NCBI RefSeq assembly: GCF_002760435.1
Contig: NZ_AUUU01000007.1
Span: forward strand, 1 to 64,000
Direction: 5' to 3'
DNA: 64,000 bases
DNA from: Clostridium sp. LS
GTDB taxonomy: Bacteria > Bacillota > Clostridia > Clostridiales > Clostridiaceae
Made by a program: the position numbers and the translations under genes. Every line of letters starts with the position of its first letter. Position 1 is the stretch's first letter. The notes below the pieces were generated by a model, which saw only the letters and a program-made list of their open reading frames with translations, did not search any database and was not told the DNA's origin. This document shows, in pieces, positions 52,358-61,297 of the stretch.

Positions 52358-54220
52358 TTATTTCTTTGAATTTATTGCTGTTTGGGATGCATCAATAAAT
52401 CCATTTGAAATCCAATCGAATCCTTGATAATCTGGAGCAAGCTCGTTCATAATCTTATTTACTATTTCTTCGTCTATAGGGCAAATAACACCATGTATCA
52501 TATACTTACCATTTTCATCAATAGTTTTATCGCTACACTTAGGATCTGCAAAAATCACTACATTTACTTTTGTAGAACCAACATGCAATTGACTTTCAAC
52601 TTTATCACGTAATCCTTTTTCCTCTAATTCTATATCTGAAAATATACTTCTATTTTCAAATGGCTGTGATATTTTATAATACTTTGTCGCCTTAACATTA
52701 TTTAAATCCATTCCTATATTATAATTATTCTTAGGATCTAAAATTGACTTTTCAAAATTTTTTAAAGCTTCTTTATTTTTATTTTCATCATTTTTATTTT
52801 CTTTGCTTTTGTTTTCATAGGTTATATTACTTTTAGTATTATTATAATTAGATGGATTCTTAAATATAGTTAAATGACTTAATCCATAAAACATAACATA
52901 TAAAATTATGATTTTACTTAGTTGTTTAATAATTAAAGTCTTATTAACACGAATTCTCTCTTTTATAGTTGATTTTTTTACTACATTCTTCTCTTTTGCT
53001 ACTTCCTCTCTAACAAGAGTGTCTTTATCAAATAATATTTTTCTAACATGCTTTCCTGCCAATTGAGCTTCTATATTTTTTAAATATTTTTTTATTGTTT
53101 TATTATTCTCATCAAAGTATAGCAGTTTTTGAAAATTCTCCCTTGCCGAGATTAAATCATTATTATAATAATAACAATAAGCAAGGTGCCTTAATGCCAA
53201 TTTATCATTATTATTACTATAAAATAAGTACTTCTTTAAATATGGTATAGCCTCACCAAATTCTTTGAATGAAACTAAAATAATTCCTATATGCAATGCA
53301 CTGCTTAGATCATTATTATTTATTTCAAAAGCTGATTTATAATAATCATATGCTGTTTCTAAGTGTTCAAAATCATAATGATAATCTCCCTTTAATCTTG
53401 ATAATTCAGCATCACCTTCAAATAAAGAATTTGCCTTTTTTAAATGGTTATATGCATTTGCATACTTTTTGGCCTTTAAGGCTTTTTCTGCCTGCTCTCT
53501 TTCATATAAATACTCATCTGCAATTTCTGGGTTTATTGACTTTATATAATCATATCTAAGCTTACTAGGTTTCTTAAGATTTTCAAAAAATTCATCAACA
53601 ATAAAGGCAGAATATTTATTATATAATTTTATTTCATTTTGGCTCCATGTAAAATTATTGTTTAGCTTTAACCATACTTCGGCTGGTAAATATTTATGCT
53701 TTGTTAAAAAATTAAAAATCTCTTCTTCTATAATGGGAAAAGCTTCTACATTCCAGATTACAGCTGAGTTTAATAATTCTTCCCACACTTCAGGATCTGA
53801 TCTTAAAGACAGATCGTGATATATATCCTTTAATCTATTTAAAAACTGCGTTATTTGATTATATAAATTAACTTTTGCCAATTTAGCATTATGACAGTTT
53901 TCATTAATATCTAATTCAGGCTTAAAAATAATTTGTTTATCTTTATTTATATAACTCTCAGATATATAATCCTTGACCTCACATACGTCCACTTCATTGA
54001 TAATATTTTTATCTAGATTATTATTTATTTTTTCTTGATTTCCTTGATTTTTATTATTTTTCTTTACATATTTTATCGCTGCATCGTATGCTTCTCTAAG
54101 CCTTTGGTAGCTTTTGGGGTTATCTTCTGGATTATTTATTTTAAGCAATTTTGAATATGCTTTTTTTATTGTTTTTATATCGCTATCATAAGGTATCTCT
54201 AATATATCCCACCAATTCAT
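52358..54220 (-). CDS. J-domain-like/TPR membrane protein lacking HPD
   Basis: A 620-residue protein. The N-terminus (1-55) has the DnaJ pattern MNWWDILEIPYDSDIKTIKK, AYSKLLKI and LREAYDAAIKYV, but the catalytic His-Pro-Asp is Asn30-Pro31-Glu32, so it cannot be expected to stimulate DnaK in the usual way. About 250-390 are TPR repeats, and one TM helix lies near 430-455. The last 130 residues are probably outside the cell and end in a mixed domain. Similar proteins occur in Clostridium near secretion or sporulation genes without a known role. It is an isolated gene here. Confidence 0.8.
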   Translation of the reverse strand: MNWWDILEIPYDSDIKTIKKAYSKLLKINNPEDNPKSYQRLREAYDAAIKYVKKNNKNQGNQEKINNNLDKNIINEVDVCEVKDYISESYINKDKQIIFKPELDINENCHNAKLAKVNLYNQITQFLNRLKDIYHDLSLRSDPEVWEELLNSAVIWNVEAFPIIEEEIFNFLTKHKYLPAEVWLKLNNNFTWSQNEIKLYNKYSAFIVDEFFENLKKPSKLRYDYIKSINPEIADEYLYEREQAEKALKAKKYANAYNHLKKANSLFEGDAELSRLKGDYHYDFEHLETAYDYYKSAFEINNNDLSSALHIGIILVSFKEFGEAIPYLKKYLFYSNNNDKLALRHLAYCYYYNNDLISARENFQKLLYFDENNKTIKKYLKNIEAQLAGKHVRKILFDKDTLVREEVAKEKNVVKKSTIKERIRVNKTLIIKQLSKIIILYVMFYGLSHLTIFKNPSNYNNTKSNITYENKSKENKNDENKNKEALKNFEKSILDPKNNYNIGMDLNNVKATKYYKISQPFENRSIFSDIELEEKGLRDKVESQLHVGSTKVNVVIFADPKCSDKTIDENGKYMIHGVICPIDEEIVNKIMNELAPDYQGFDWISNGFIDASQTAINSKK

Positions 54221-54467
54221 AAGTAATAGTAACTCCTCAATTTATCTAATATTTTAAAGTATAGCTATATTTTACCACAAATTAAGAACTTATTTTACAT
54301 ATACTCTCAGTTACTTTTAAATTAAATGACCATATGGCGAATAATAAGGTTAAGAGCAAAGAAAACAAAACTGCACGTCATAACCAAATTACATTTTCTA
54401 TGATTATGACAAATGTAACTGCAAATAAAAATAAAAAAATCATTTTATTTTACTTTAAATATTAATA

Positions 54468-54863
54468 TTAAAGACTTATCATAAATGAAATTATCGCTGT
54501 ACTTACCTCTTCCGCTTTTTCTTGCTGTGCCCAATGTCCGCAATCTTTAAGAAATGTAGTTTGACGAAGGTTTGGAACAAGGTTCTTCATCTCACAAATT
54601 ATTTGTTCCATTCCTGGAATGCTTAAACCAACATCACTGTCTCCTATCATAAATAAAGCTGGAATTGTTACTTTCACTCCATAAAAACAGCTTAATAATT
54701 CCCTATTCCTGTCTAAATTACGATAATAATTCAATCCACCACGAAAACCTGTTTTATTAAATGTCTCTGTATAAACATCTAAATCTTTTTCTGTAAGCCA
54801 AGAGGTTATTCTAGGTATTGGTAAATCTGAAAGCAATCCGCGCTCTCTTAAAAATAAATACAA
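54468..54863 (-). pseudogene. C-terminal half of an alpha/beta hydrolase
   Basis: Codes for 131 residues with the late catalytic residues of a soluble epoxide hydrolase-like protein: the Asp in IGDSDVG and the His in DCGHWAQQEK. The nucleophile half is missing and the sequence just upstream (from about 54870) does not continue it. It is truncated and presumably dead. The break lies next to a truncated TetR gene on the other strand. Confidence 0.7.
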
Positions 54864-54899
54864 GTTAATTGGGAAAGGTTAAAAAAATGGTAGTAAAAT

Positions 54900-55244
54900 C
54901 TGAAAAAAATGATAAACAAATAAGTTTTAACACTTACTATGTGCGACTATCATCAATCTATGGGTAATAACCATACTAGACTATATAAATCTGCAGCTGT
55001 ATTAATTGATATCAAAGTTCAACTTAAATTGCAAGATATAGTACTAAGCATGTTAATGAATAGCAAAACTTTTCCAAACAATGAAAAAGATAAATTAGAA
55101 TTAATTACTGTTATGATTAGCAGCGGCATATATTGCGCTACTAAACGTTGGCATAGTAAAGATAGCTTAAAAGATACTTCTCTATTAGTTGAAGAAGTTC
55201 TTCCTTTTATGATTTCAGGATTAAAATCGGCAATTGAGAACTAA
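54900..55244 (+). pseudogene. C-terminal half of a TetR-family regulator
   Basis: The frame from 54939 (MCDYHQSMGNNHTRLYKSAA, to LLVEEVLPFMISGLKSAIEN) has the helices of a TetR ligand domain. The DNA-binding half is missing. The short open stretch before it, in another frame (FNTYYVRLSSIYG), shows an additional frameshift. Relic. Confidence 0.6.
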
Positions 55245-55254
55245 ATTAATTATT

Positions 55255-55290
55255 AAAAAATTCATGAAAGAAATGTCGTGAATTTTTTGC
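55255..55290 (+). terminator. terminator after the TetR relic
   Basis: AAAAAATTCA and TGAATTTTTT form a 10-bp stem directly after the relic's stop. It can also work for the AraC gene on the minus strand. Confidence 0.65.
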
Positions 55291-55328
55291 TTAGAAGCAA
55301 AATACTACATTTGCAAGATTAAAATTTA

Positions 55329-56183
55329 TTATTGGCAATTTCCAAACTCCCGTGAGGCATTTCGAAATTCTGTTGGAGTCATACCTCTTTTTGCTGTAAA
55401 TTGCTTTATGAAATAAGTATCATATTCAAAGCCAGTAGCACGTGCAATTTCATTTAAACTCATATCTGTATGGGTTAAAAGACTCTCCGCAACTTTTAAT
55501 CGATATGCTAGTAAGTACCCCATTGCTGTACATCCATATAAATCCTGAAATTTTTTATTTAATGACACACGATTCAAATGAGCACATCTTGTTAAATCTT
55601 CTAATTTTATTTTATCAGAATAGTTTATATGTATATATTCCAGAACTAAATTAACAGGCGATTTTTCGCTATGGTGATTTAGTTCTTCAAGCACCCCTAG
55701 TATTTGTATTAAATACTTCTTTATTCTACAAACCCAAAGAGAATCGCTCTGTGCATATACTTCTGTTCCCATAACAAAGAACCACTCATATAATTTAGGA
55801 TAAACTTTCTCATCCTCAGCATATACGCCAGTATTAGTGTTGTCTTTTTTAAAAAGAGAAAGACCCATATCTATTTTTAAGTTAGTTGACAGATAGCCCT
55901 TAGTTTCAGAAAAATGAGCCGTATTAAAAAAATCAGGGTGAAAACAAAATGACTGTGAAGCTACATTGTGTTTTTCAATAACTTCTATTTTATCATCCTT
56001 AGATAAACAAAGAATACTAGGGGCAATAATTTTTACCGGGCGGTCATTCAATTGTAAATTAATGCTTCCGCTCGTAATAAAAGTTATAGTTAACCTTTCC
56101 TCATAAGGGAAATTTATAAAATTTTCATTTGCAATAAATTCAATATATACATTTCTATTCTTGTAGCGATCCATTTGCGGCAT
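55329..56183 (-). CDS. AraC-family regulator
   Basis: A 284-residue regulator with an N-terminal cupin-like sensing half and a C-terminal AraC double helix-turn-helix (LEDLTRCAHLNRVSLNKKFQDLYG, then LNEIARATGFEYDTYFIKQFTAKRGMTPTEFRN). The start at 56183 follows GGAGGAATCTTT; the longer frame upstream has no site. It is divergent from the epoxide hydrolase gene with 135 bases between, so it is the likely regulator of that gene. Confidence 0.9.
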   Translation of the reverse strand: MPQMDRYKNRNVYIEFIANENFINFPYEERLTITFITSGSINLQLNDRPVKIIAPSILCLSKDDKIEVIEKHNVASQSFCFHPDFFNTAHFSETKGYLSTNLKIDMGLSLFKKDNTNTGVYAEDEKVYPKLYEWFFVMGTEVYAQSDSLWVCRIKKYLIQILGVLEELNHHSEKSPVNLVLEYIHINYSDKIKLEDLTRCAHLNRVSLNKKFQDLYGCTAMGYLLAYRLKVAESLLTHTDMSLNEIARATGFEYDTYFIKQFTAKRGMTPTEFRNASREFGNCQ

Positions 56184-56318
56184 AAAGATTCCTCCAATGA
56201 CAAATAGTATAGTTAAAAGCTTCATTTATAACATTGTATCATAATTTTATAATGCTAAACTGATATTAATAAATGAATAAAAGTTATCATGAATGGCTTA
56301 TTTGAAAGGAGAATTTTT

Positions 56319-57464
56319 ATGTCTATTGAACGCTTTAACATCCAAATTTCTGATGAAGTACTTGATGATTTAAAATATAGACTGGAGCACATCCGCTGGC
56401 CTTATCAGTTAGAAGGCTCAGGTTGGGAACGGGGTACTGAAATAAATTATTTAAAGTCTCTTATTTCCTATTGGAAAGAACAATATGATTGGCGCTCACA
56501 CGAAAGAGAATTAAACCATTTTTCTCAGTTTCACTGTAATGTAGATGGGATAGATATTCACTTTATACACGAGAAAGGTAAAGGTCCTAATCCAATGCCA
56601 ATTATCCTTACTCATGGATGGCCTGATAGTTACCTTCGCTATAAAAAGATTATCCCTCTCCTTACTGATCCTGAAAGTTATGGCGGAAGACCTGAAGATT
56701 CTTTTGATGTAATTGTACCTTCACTACCTGGCTTTGGCTTCTCTAGTAAGCCTAAACATGGTGGTATCAACAACTATCGTGTTTCTGAGCTTTGGGCAAA
56801 ACTTATGACTGAAAAACTTGGCTACAGTAAATTCGCTGCTGCAGGTGGAGATATTGGTTCAGGGGTTACAAGATATCTGGCATTAAACCATCCAGAACTT
56901 CTAATAGGAATACATTTAACAGATATCGGTATAATTAGAGATCTCATGACCTCACAAGATAAGGAAGGACTTTCAGAAGAGGAGCTAAATTACAAGAAAA
57001 CTGCTTCTGATTGGATTTCAAAAGAGGGAGGTTATATGTCTATTCAATCCACAAAACCACAGACTCTTGCATATGGACTTTCTGATTCACCAGTAGGCTT
57101 GGCTGCTTGGATTGTTGAAAAATTTCGTGGATGGAGTGATTGTAACGGTGACCTAAGTAAAAGCTTTAGCGAGGATGAACTTCTCACTAATATAATGATC
57201 TATTGGGTTACAAATACTATAGGTTCATCAGCTCATATATATTATGAAAACATTCATTCTTTGCCTCCACTAGGACGTATAGAGGTGCCAACAGGTATAG
57301 CCCTCTTCCCTGCTGATGTATTGTTACCACCAAAAGAATGGGCTATGCGCAATTTAAATGTCACTCGCTTTACTGCAATGCCTAGAGGTGGACATTTTAC
57401 TGCTATGGAAGATCCTAAGCATTTAGCTGAAGAAATTCGGGAATTCTTTAGATCTTATAGATAA
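56319..57464 (+). CDS. epoxide hydrolase (EPHX1-like)
   Basis: A 381-residue alpha/beta-hydrolase-fold enzyme with the EHN N-terminal domain (about 1-105; IQISDEVLDDLKYRL, then RWPYQLEGSGWERGT). Family motifs: HGWPDS (99-104, oxyanion hole), nucleophile Asp178 in GGDIGSG, Tyr309 region YYENIHS for ring opening and His359 in PRGGHFTAMEDP. It opens epoxides to diols by a covalent ester; the natural substrate is unknown. AAAGGAG sets the start at 56319. It probably answers the AraC regulator divergently encoded next to it. Confidence 0.92.
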   Translation: MSIERFNIQISDEVLDDLKYRLEHIRWPYQLEGSGWERGTEINYLKSLISYWKEQYDWRSHERELNHFSQFHCNVDGIDIHFIHEKGKGPNPMPIILTHGWPDSYLRYKKIIPLLTDPESYGGRPEDSFDVIVPSLPGFGFSSKPKHGGINNYRVSELWAKLMTEKLGYSKFAAAGGDIGSGVTRYLALNHPELLIGIHLTDIGIIRDLMTSQDKEGLSEEELNYKKTASDWISKEGGYMSIQSTKPQTLAYGLSDSPVGLAAWIVEKFRGWSDCNGDLSKSFSEDELLTNIMIYWVTNTIGSSAHIYYENIHSLPPLGRIEVPTGIALFPADVLLPPKEWAMRNLNVTRFTAMPRGGHFTAMEDPKHLAEEIREFFRSYR

Positions 57465-57805
57465 AAGACAAAAGGAAATATTTATATATAACGATTAAAT
57501 AAGCCTAATTAATAGTAACAGGTTTACTTAAAGGGTGAAATAATAAAAATCGCAAAGGTTTTACAACAACTTTTCCATAAATAAAGTATGCTAAATAAAC
57601 AACTTAGCATACTTTTTTATACTTACTATAAAAACATTTTCTATCTAAGTAAATGTTGTAATTCTGCATCAGTTTTTAATATTGTACACAAAAATACCGC
57701 AAATTTTATTAAATCATGTATATTACAAATAAACAAACTATAAAAGAGAACTTTTTATATCTCGTTAAATTTTATACAATAACCAATACTTCCATGTAGC
57801 CAGAT
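57465..57805. other. intergenic with terminator and repeat fragment
   Basis: Contains the terminator at 57583-57619 and a degenerate piece of the recurrent CTGCATCAGTTTTTAATATT / AAAATACCGCAAATTT repeat (about 57665-57705). Nothing else. Confidence 0.45.
57583..57619 (+). terminator. terminator of the epoxide hydrolase gene
   Basis: AAGTATGCTAA (57584-57594) and TTAGCATACTT (57604-57614) form an 11-bp stem followed by TTTTTATA. It is 119 bases past the stop. Confidence 0.75.
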
Positions 57806-58294
57806 TTATCCGATCAAATCTAATTTCATGTAAATTAAAGTATCCATTGGATTATTATTATAGGATTCAATTTCATAAAATCCTAATTTCTTATATAAGT
57901 GTATAGCCTCTTCTAAAAAAGGCAAGGTATCAAGAAGCATACTTTTATAACCAATACTTTTGGCATCATCAATAATTCTTTCTATTAGCTTAATTGCAAG
58001 CTTATGTCCACGGAATTCTGGTCTAACATATAATCTTTTTACTTCGCAGTTTTCATCATTTATTTTTCTTAAACCAATACATCCAGCAACTTGATTCTCA
58101 ACTTTTACTATATATAATCTTCCCTCAGGTAATCCATATTTATCCGTCAAATGCTCAACTTCAGAATCATAATTTTGCAGTTTTAAGTATTTTGCAACAT
58201 TTGGATTGTTTTTAACAAGCATTTCTGTATATTCAAAAAATAATTCTTTAATTTCTTTATTATTGTCATAAGCAAGTTTAATTTCTATTTGCAT
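57806..58294 (-). CDS. GNAT N-acetyltransferase
   Basis: A 162-residue acetyltransferase. The CoA loop reads RPEFRGHKLAIKLIERII, with HKLA where GIGxxL or GIA is usual. The second half keeps MLLDTLPFLEEAIHLYKKLGFYEIE. Overall like PaiA/YitI-type members, acceptor unknown. GAAAGG precedes the ATG. Confidence 0.85.
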   Translation of the reverse strand: MQIEIKLAYDNNKEIKELFFEYTEMLVKNNPNVAKYLKLQNYDSEVEHLTDKYGLPEGRLYIVKVENQVAGCIGLRKINDENCEVKRLYVRPEFRGHKLAIKLIERIIDDAKSIGYKSMLLDTLPFLEEAIHLYKKLGFYEIESYNNNPMDTLIYMKLDLIG

Positions 58295-58361
58295 ATTCTA
58301 AATTCCTTTCTAAGCTACTAACTATAATATTTGACCTCAAGTTGTAATTTAAAATCACATA

Positions 58362-59282
58362 TTAAAGCTGCATTTCGAATTCAAGTTCAATCAGACCTTC
58401 TCTCCAAGAATTATTTACTTTCTCTGATTTCTTCGCAAAACCAGCTTTCTTATACATATTGATTGCTTTATCCAAATCATTTGTTGTATCCAAATAAACA
58501 CTATTGTAGTTTTTCACTTTTGCAAAATCAAGGGCTTCCTGCAATAATTTCTTACCAAGACCAATCCTACGATAATGAGGGTCAATCAAAAACCATCTAA
58601 GTTGTGCACGTTCACCGTGGCCTACAATGCCAATGCAGCCTATTATGTTCCCATTATGCTTAGCACACCATAAACGATCATTGTCGGGATTGTAATTAAG
58701 TAAAAACTTATGAAAGGATTCAGCTACATATCCTTCAAAAGCAGTAGAATATCCATATTCTTCTCCATAAATCCATCCATGCATATGCGTAATATACCCT
58801 AAATCTCCAGGACGCACATCTGTACGAATAGTGATATCCTCTAATTTAATATTTGCACCATTCGTTAAAATAGTTTCTATTGCCGTCATATTCTGAACTA
58901 AACAGTTTTTATCAATTTCTGTTAATGGCTTTATGATTTGAGCAATTTGTTCATCTGAACTAATATTTAATTCCTCCATTTTTTCTTTTCCCTCCGAGGT
59001 AAGATATAAATATTGTGCACGGCCATCTTCAGGAGATTTTTCTTTCATCAATAGACCCATTTTATAAAACTTTTTTAATATTCTACTTAAATATCCTGCA
59101 TCCATACATAAGATCTCTACCAACATTCTTGATGTGCATTGCTCAGTTTTTTCAATTTCGTGTAAAACGCGTACTTCTGATAATGATAAATCACTTTCTA
59201 GAATATGCTGGTCTAACAGACCTAATATATTTGTATAATAACGATTAAAACTTCTAATACTACTAACTTTATTTTTATTCAT
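58362..59282 (-). CDS. MarR-GNAT fusion protein
   Basis: A 306-residue fusion: a MarR-type winged helix (about 30-135; LSLSEVRVLHEIEKTEQCTS, RILKKFYKMGLL, SPEDGRAQYLYLTSEGK) followed by a GNAT acetyltransferase (about 150-300; LIDPHYRRIGLGKKLLQEAL, then SVYLDTTNDLDKAINMYKKA). Fusions of this kind are widespread. They bind DNA and probably acetylate a small molecule or protein. AGGAGG precedes the ATG. A similar fusion lies at 61298. Confidence 0.9.
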   Translation of the reverse strand: MNKNKVSSIRSFNRYYTNILGLLDQHILESDLSLSEVRVLHEIEKTEQCTSRMLVEILCMDAGYLSRILKKFYKMGLLMKEKSPEDGRAQYLYLTSEGKEKMEELNISSDEQIAQIIKPLTEIDKNCLVQNMTAIETILTNGANIKLEDITIRTDVRPGDLGYITHMHGWIYGEEYGYSTAFEGYVAESFHKFLLNYNPDNDRLWCAKHNGNIIGCIGIVGHGERAQLRWFLIDPHYRRIGLGKKLLQEALDFAKVKNYNSVYLDTTNDLDKAINMYKKAGFAKKSEKVNNSWREGLIELEFEMQL

Positions 59283-59344
59283 ATCAAGTATGCCTCCTAG
59301 TATTTATAAGGAAATCCGACTCACATTCGTTCGCTGGATACTCA

Positions 59345-59436
59345 CAGAGTAAGCGACCATCATCAAATCATAGATTCGAGATGTCTGCTTAACCGATTCA
59401 CACCAAATCAAAGATTTGGATTCACTGCTTAAGAGA
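59345..59436. repeat. two tandem copies of the dispersed hairpin repeat
   Basis: AGTAAGCGACC/TCTGCTTAA (59349-59391), then CCGATTCACACCAAATC/GATTTGGATTCACTGCTTAAG (59391-59432). The arms and loops match 24069-24117. It lies directly upstream of the MarR-GNAT gene. Confidence 0.65.
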
Positions 59437-59611
59437 ATTATAATAATTTTAGTTGCTTTTGTCAATTAAATTACTTGCTTTTATCAATTAATTTAATGTT
59501 TAAAATTAATTACTAAGTTCTATATAGTAATATTTATATATAAAATTTAGGGGACATTTTCTATCAAGATCAAGTCTACAGTGAATGTTATAATTCTACG
59601 TCCATTTGTAG
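59437..59611. other. intergenic, nothing recognised
   Basis: AT-rich spacer. TTCTACGTCCATTTGTAGTTATGCATTA near 59592 is a faint member of the terminator-flank repeat. Confidence 0.3.
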
Positions 59612-59767
59612 TTATGCATTACCTATTCCTGCTAATTCATCTAATGGCTTGTTTAATTCTTTTTTAAAGCTCAAATACTCTTTTACTAAATAGAAGACTA
59701 TTTTAAATATATTTAAGTATTTTTTATCACCTTTTCCGTTTTCAGTTGTGTATATCTTAAATTGCAA
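59612..59767 (-). pseudogene. 51-residue C-terminal coding relic
   Basis: An open stretch reads LQFKIYTTENGKGDKKYLNI, then FKIVFYLVKEYLSFKKELNK and PLDELAGIGNA. It looks protein-like but has no ribosome binding site and only a TTG as a start. It is probably the end of a lost gene. Confidence 0.35.
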
Positions 59768-59925
59768 CTTATATAATCAAACATCAAATCATCTCACTTG
59801 TTATTAGCATCGCGCGTACTAATTTTATTACATATAACTTGAATATATTTTTCTTAAATTTCAGATAATAAATCTTGAATGATTTAATACCTGTAAACTG
59901 ATTATGAAAGGTGGTAATAATAGTA

Positions 59926-60243
59926 ATGAAAAAATTCATTCTTATATTTTCTATTTTTGTGCTTTTAGCCTTTAATCTAAATCCAATTTCTTCATTAGCC
60001 GAAACAAAACAAACTTTTTCTGAAGGAATTTATAGTATAAATGATTTAAAATTACTCCCAAATGTTCCGTACAGAGTTCAAAATGTTGCTGGTGGTAAAG
60101 CTTTTATTACTATACTTAATAATGATCTTGTATTGGAACAATCCATCCGTTTTCAACCAAATTCATTACAATATGTTTTAAATCCTATGCAATCTGATTA
60201 TAAGATTATAATAGCAGGTAGTGGTCAACTATCATTCTCTTAG
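59926..60243 (+). CDS. small secreted protein
   Basis: A 105-residue protein. A signal peptide (1-27, end SSLA-ET) is followed by a beta-rich domain of 78 residues (NDLKLLPNVPYRVQNVAGGK, then LQYVLNPMQSDYKIIIAGSG). I recognise no family. AAAGGTGG sets the ATG at 59926; a GTG five codons upstream lies inside that site. Its paralogue follows directly at 60325. Confidence 0.75.
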   Translation: MKKFILIFSIFVLLAFNLNPISSLAETKQTFSEGIYSINDLKLLPNVPYRVQNVAGGKAFITILNNDLVLEQSIRFQPNSLQYVLNPMQSDYKIIIAGSGQLSFS

Positions 60244-60324
60244 GGAATATATTTTCCTTAAATTCAAATAATAAAATATTCGTGCTTTAATACTTGTGGC
60301 AAATTATGAAAGGCTGTGAATCTT

Positions 60325-60664
60325 ATGAGAAAATTTATTGCTATATTTTGTACTCTCCTAGTTTTATCATTTAATTTAAATTCCCTCTCCACTATGGCTG
60401 AAGCTAAAACATACTCACAAGGTTTTTATACAATGAAAGATTTAGGCTTATCACCTAATATTCCTTATTCTGTTCAAAATATGTCTACTTATAATGACGG
60501 TTTACTAATTATTCTTGACTCCAATAAAACCATACAACAAGTCTAATGCAATAATACAACAGATTATACCAATTCCAGCTAACTCTACCGTAAATACTTT
60601 AATACCTCTTGAAAAAGGTTACAAATTTATAATATATAATGATGTTCATTTGACATTCTCCTAA
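60325..60664 (+). pseudogene. frameshifted paralogue of the small secreted protein
   Basis: A signal peptide and the first half of the domain match 59926-60243 in pattern (MKDLGLSPNIPYSVQNMSTY). The frame stops at 60546, while the next frame carries on the rest (IIPIPANSTVNTLIPLEKGY, then KFIIYNDVHLTFS) to a TAA at 60664. About 22 extra bases (around 60539-60560), flanked by ACAACA repeats, restore the match when removed. This looks like a recent small duplication in a live gene. Confidence 0.7.
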
Positions 60665-60783
60665 AAGGCACTTTTATAGTCCCTTTTATATTTTTACTAT
60701 CCTTTAATTTTCATTAATACGCTGATTCTACATCTTCTCTCGACATTAATAGTAGCACCATATTTTAGTAATTACGCATTAAA

Positions 60784-60818
60784 AAAATCGTAAACTCAAT
60801 CTTGAATAATACGATTTT
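60784..60818 (+). terminator. terminator of the repeat-type family
   Basis: AAAATCGTA (60784-60792) and TACGATTTT (60810-60818) around AACTCAATCTTGAATAA. It lies 120 bases after the secreted pair. Confidence 0.6.
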
Positions 60819-60962
60819 ACAATTTGCTATTTATTTTTATTGATTCATGATATAAAAACATTACGAATTATCTCAACGATAAATTTGAATTCATCTAACT
60901 AATTAATATCTATATCACTACATTAATAAAGCACATTTATATATCTTAAATTTAATTGAATT

Positions 60963-61247
60963 TTAATCTACATTTTTATTATCATTATCAAAATTATTAG
61001 TTTTATCAAAAGAATAGAATCTGTAATACATTTCTCTAAAACTTCTTCCGGTGAGTAATTCAAATAAGTTACCTAAAAATAAACCTAATATAATTCCAGG
61101 AGCCAAACTTGACACGTATGCAATAATTTCTATTCTGCTATTAGTATTTTCACAAAGCATGAGAACTGCCATAGCTAGAAAAATCTGTGTTATCAAAATA
61201 CAAATAACAACTAAAACAAGAGTAAGTATAATTTTTTCTGTTTTCAT
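60963..61247 (-). CDS. small membrane protein
   Basis: A 94-residue protein with two TM helices (about 5-30 and 43-65) and a polar, acidic C-terminus (FYSFDKTNNFDNDNKNVD). Start set at 61247 after AGGTG. No family. Confidence 0.6.
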   Translation of the reverse strand: MKTEKIILTLVLVVICILITQIFLAMAVLMLCENTNSRIEIIAYVSSLAPGIILGLFLGNLFELLTGRSFREMYYRFYSFDKTNNFDNDNKNVD

Positions 61248-61297
61248 ATAAAACACCTCTATTCTTATTTTGATTCTATTTCCAATAATTTTATACG

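Noticed and set aside
54334-54465. 43-codon plus-strand ORF (MANNKVKSKENK...)
   Set aside because: No ribosome binding site, next to relics; cannot be told from chance.
59345-59436. Operator of the MarR-GNAT gene
   Set aside because: The hairpins are better explained as dispersed repeats because the same sequence lies at 24069-24117 in another context.
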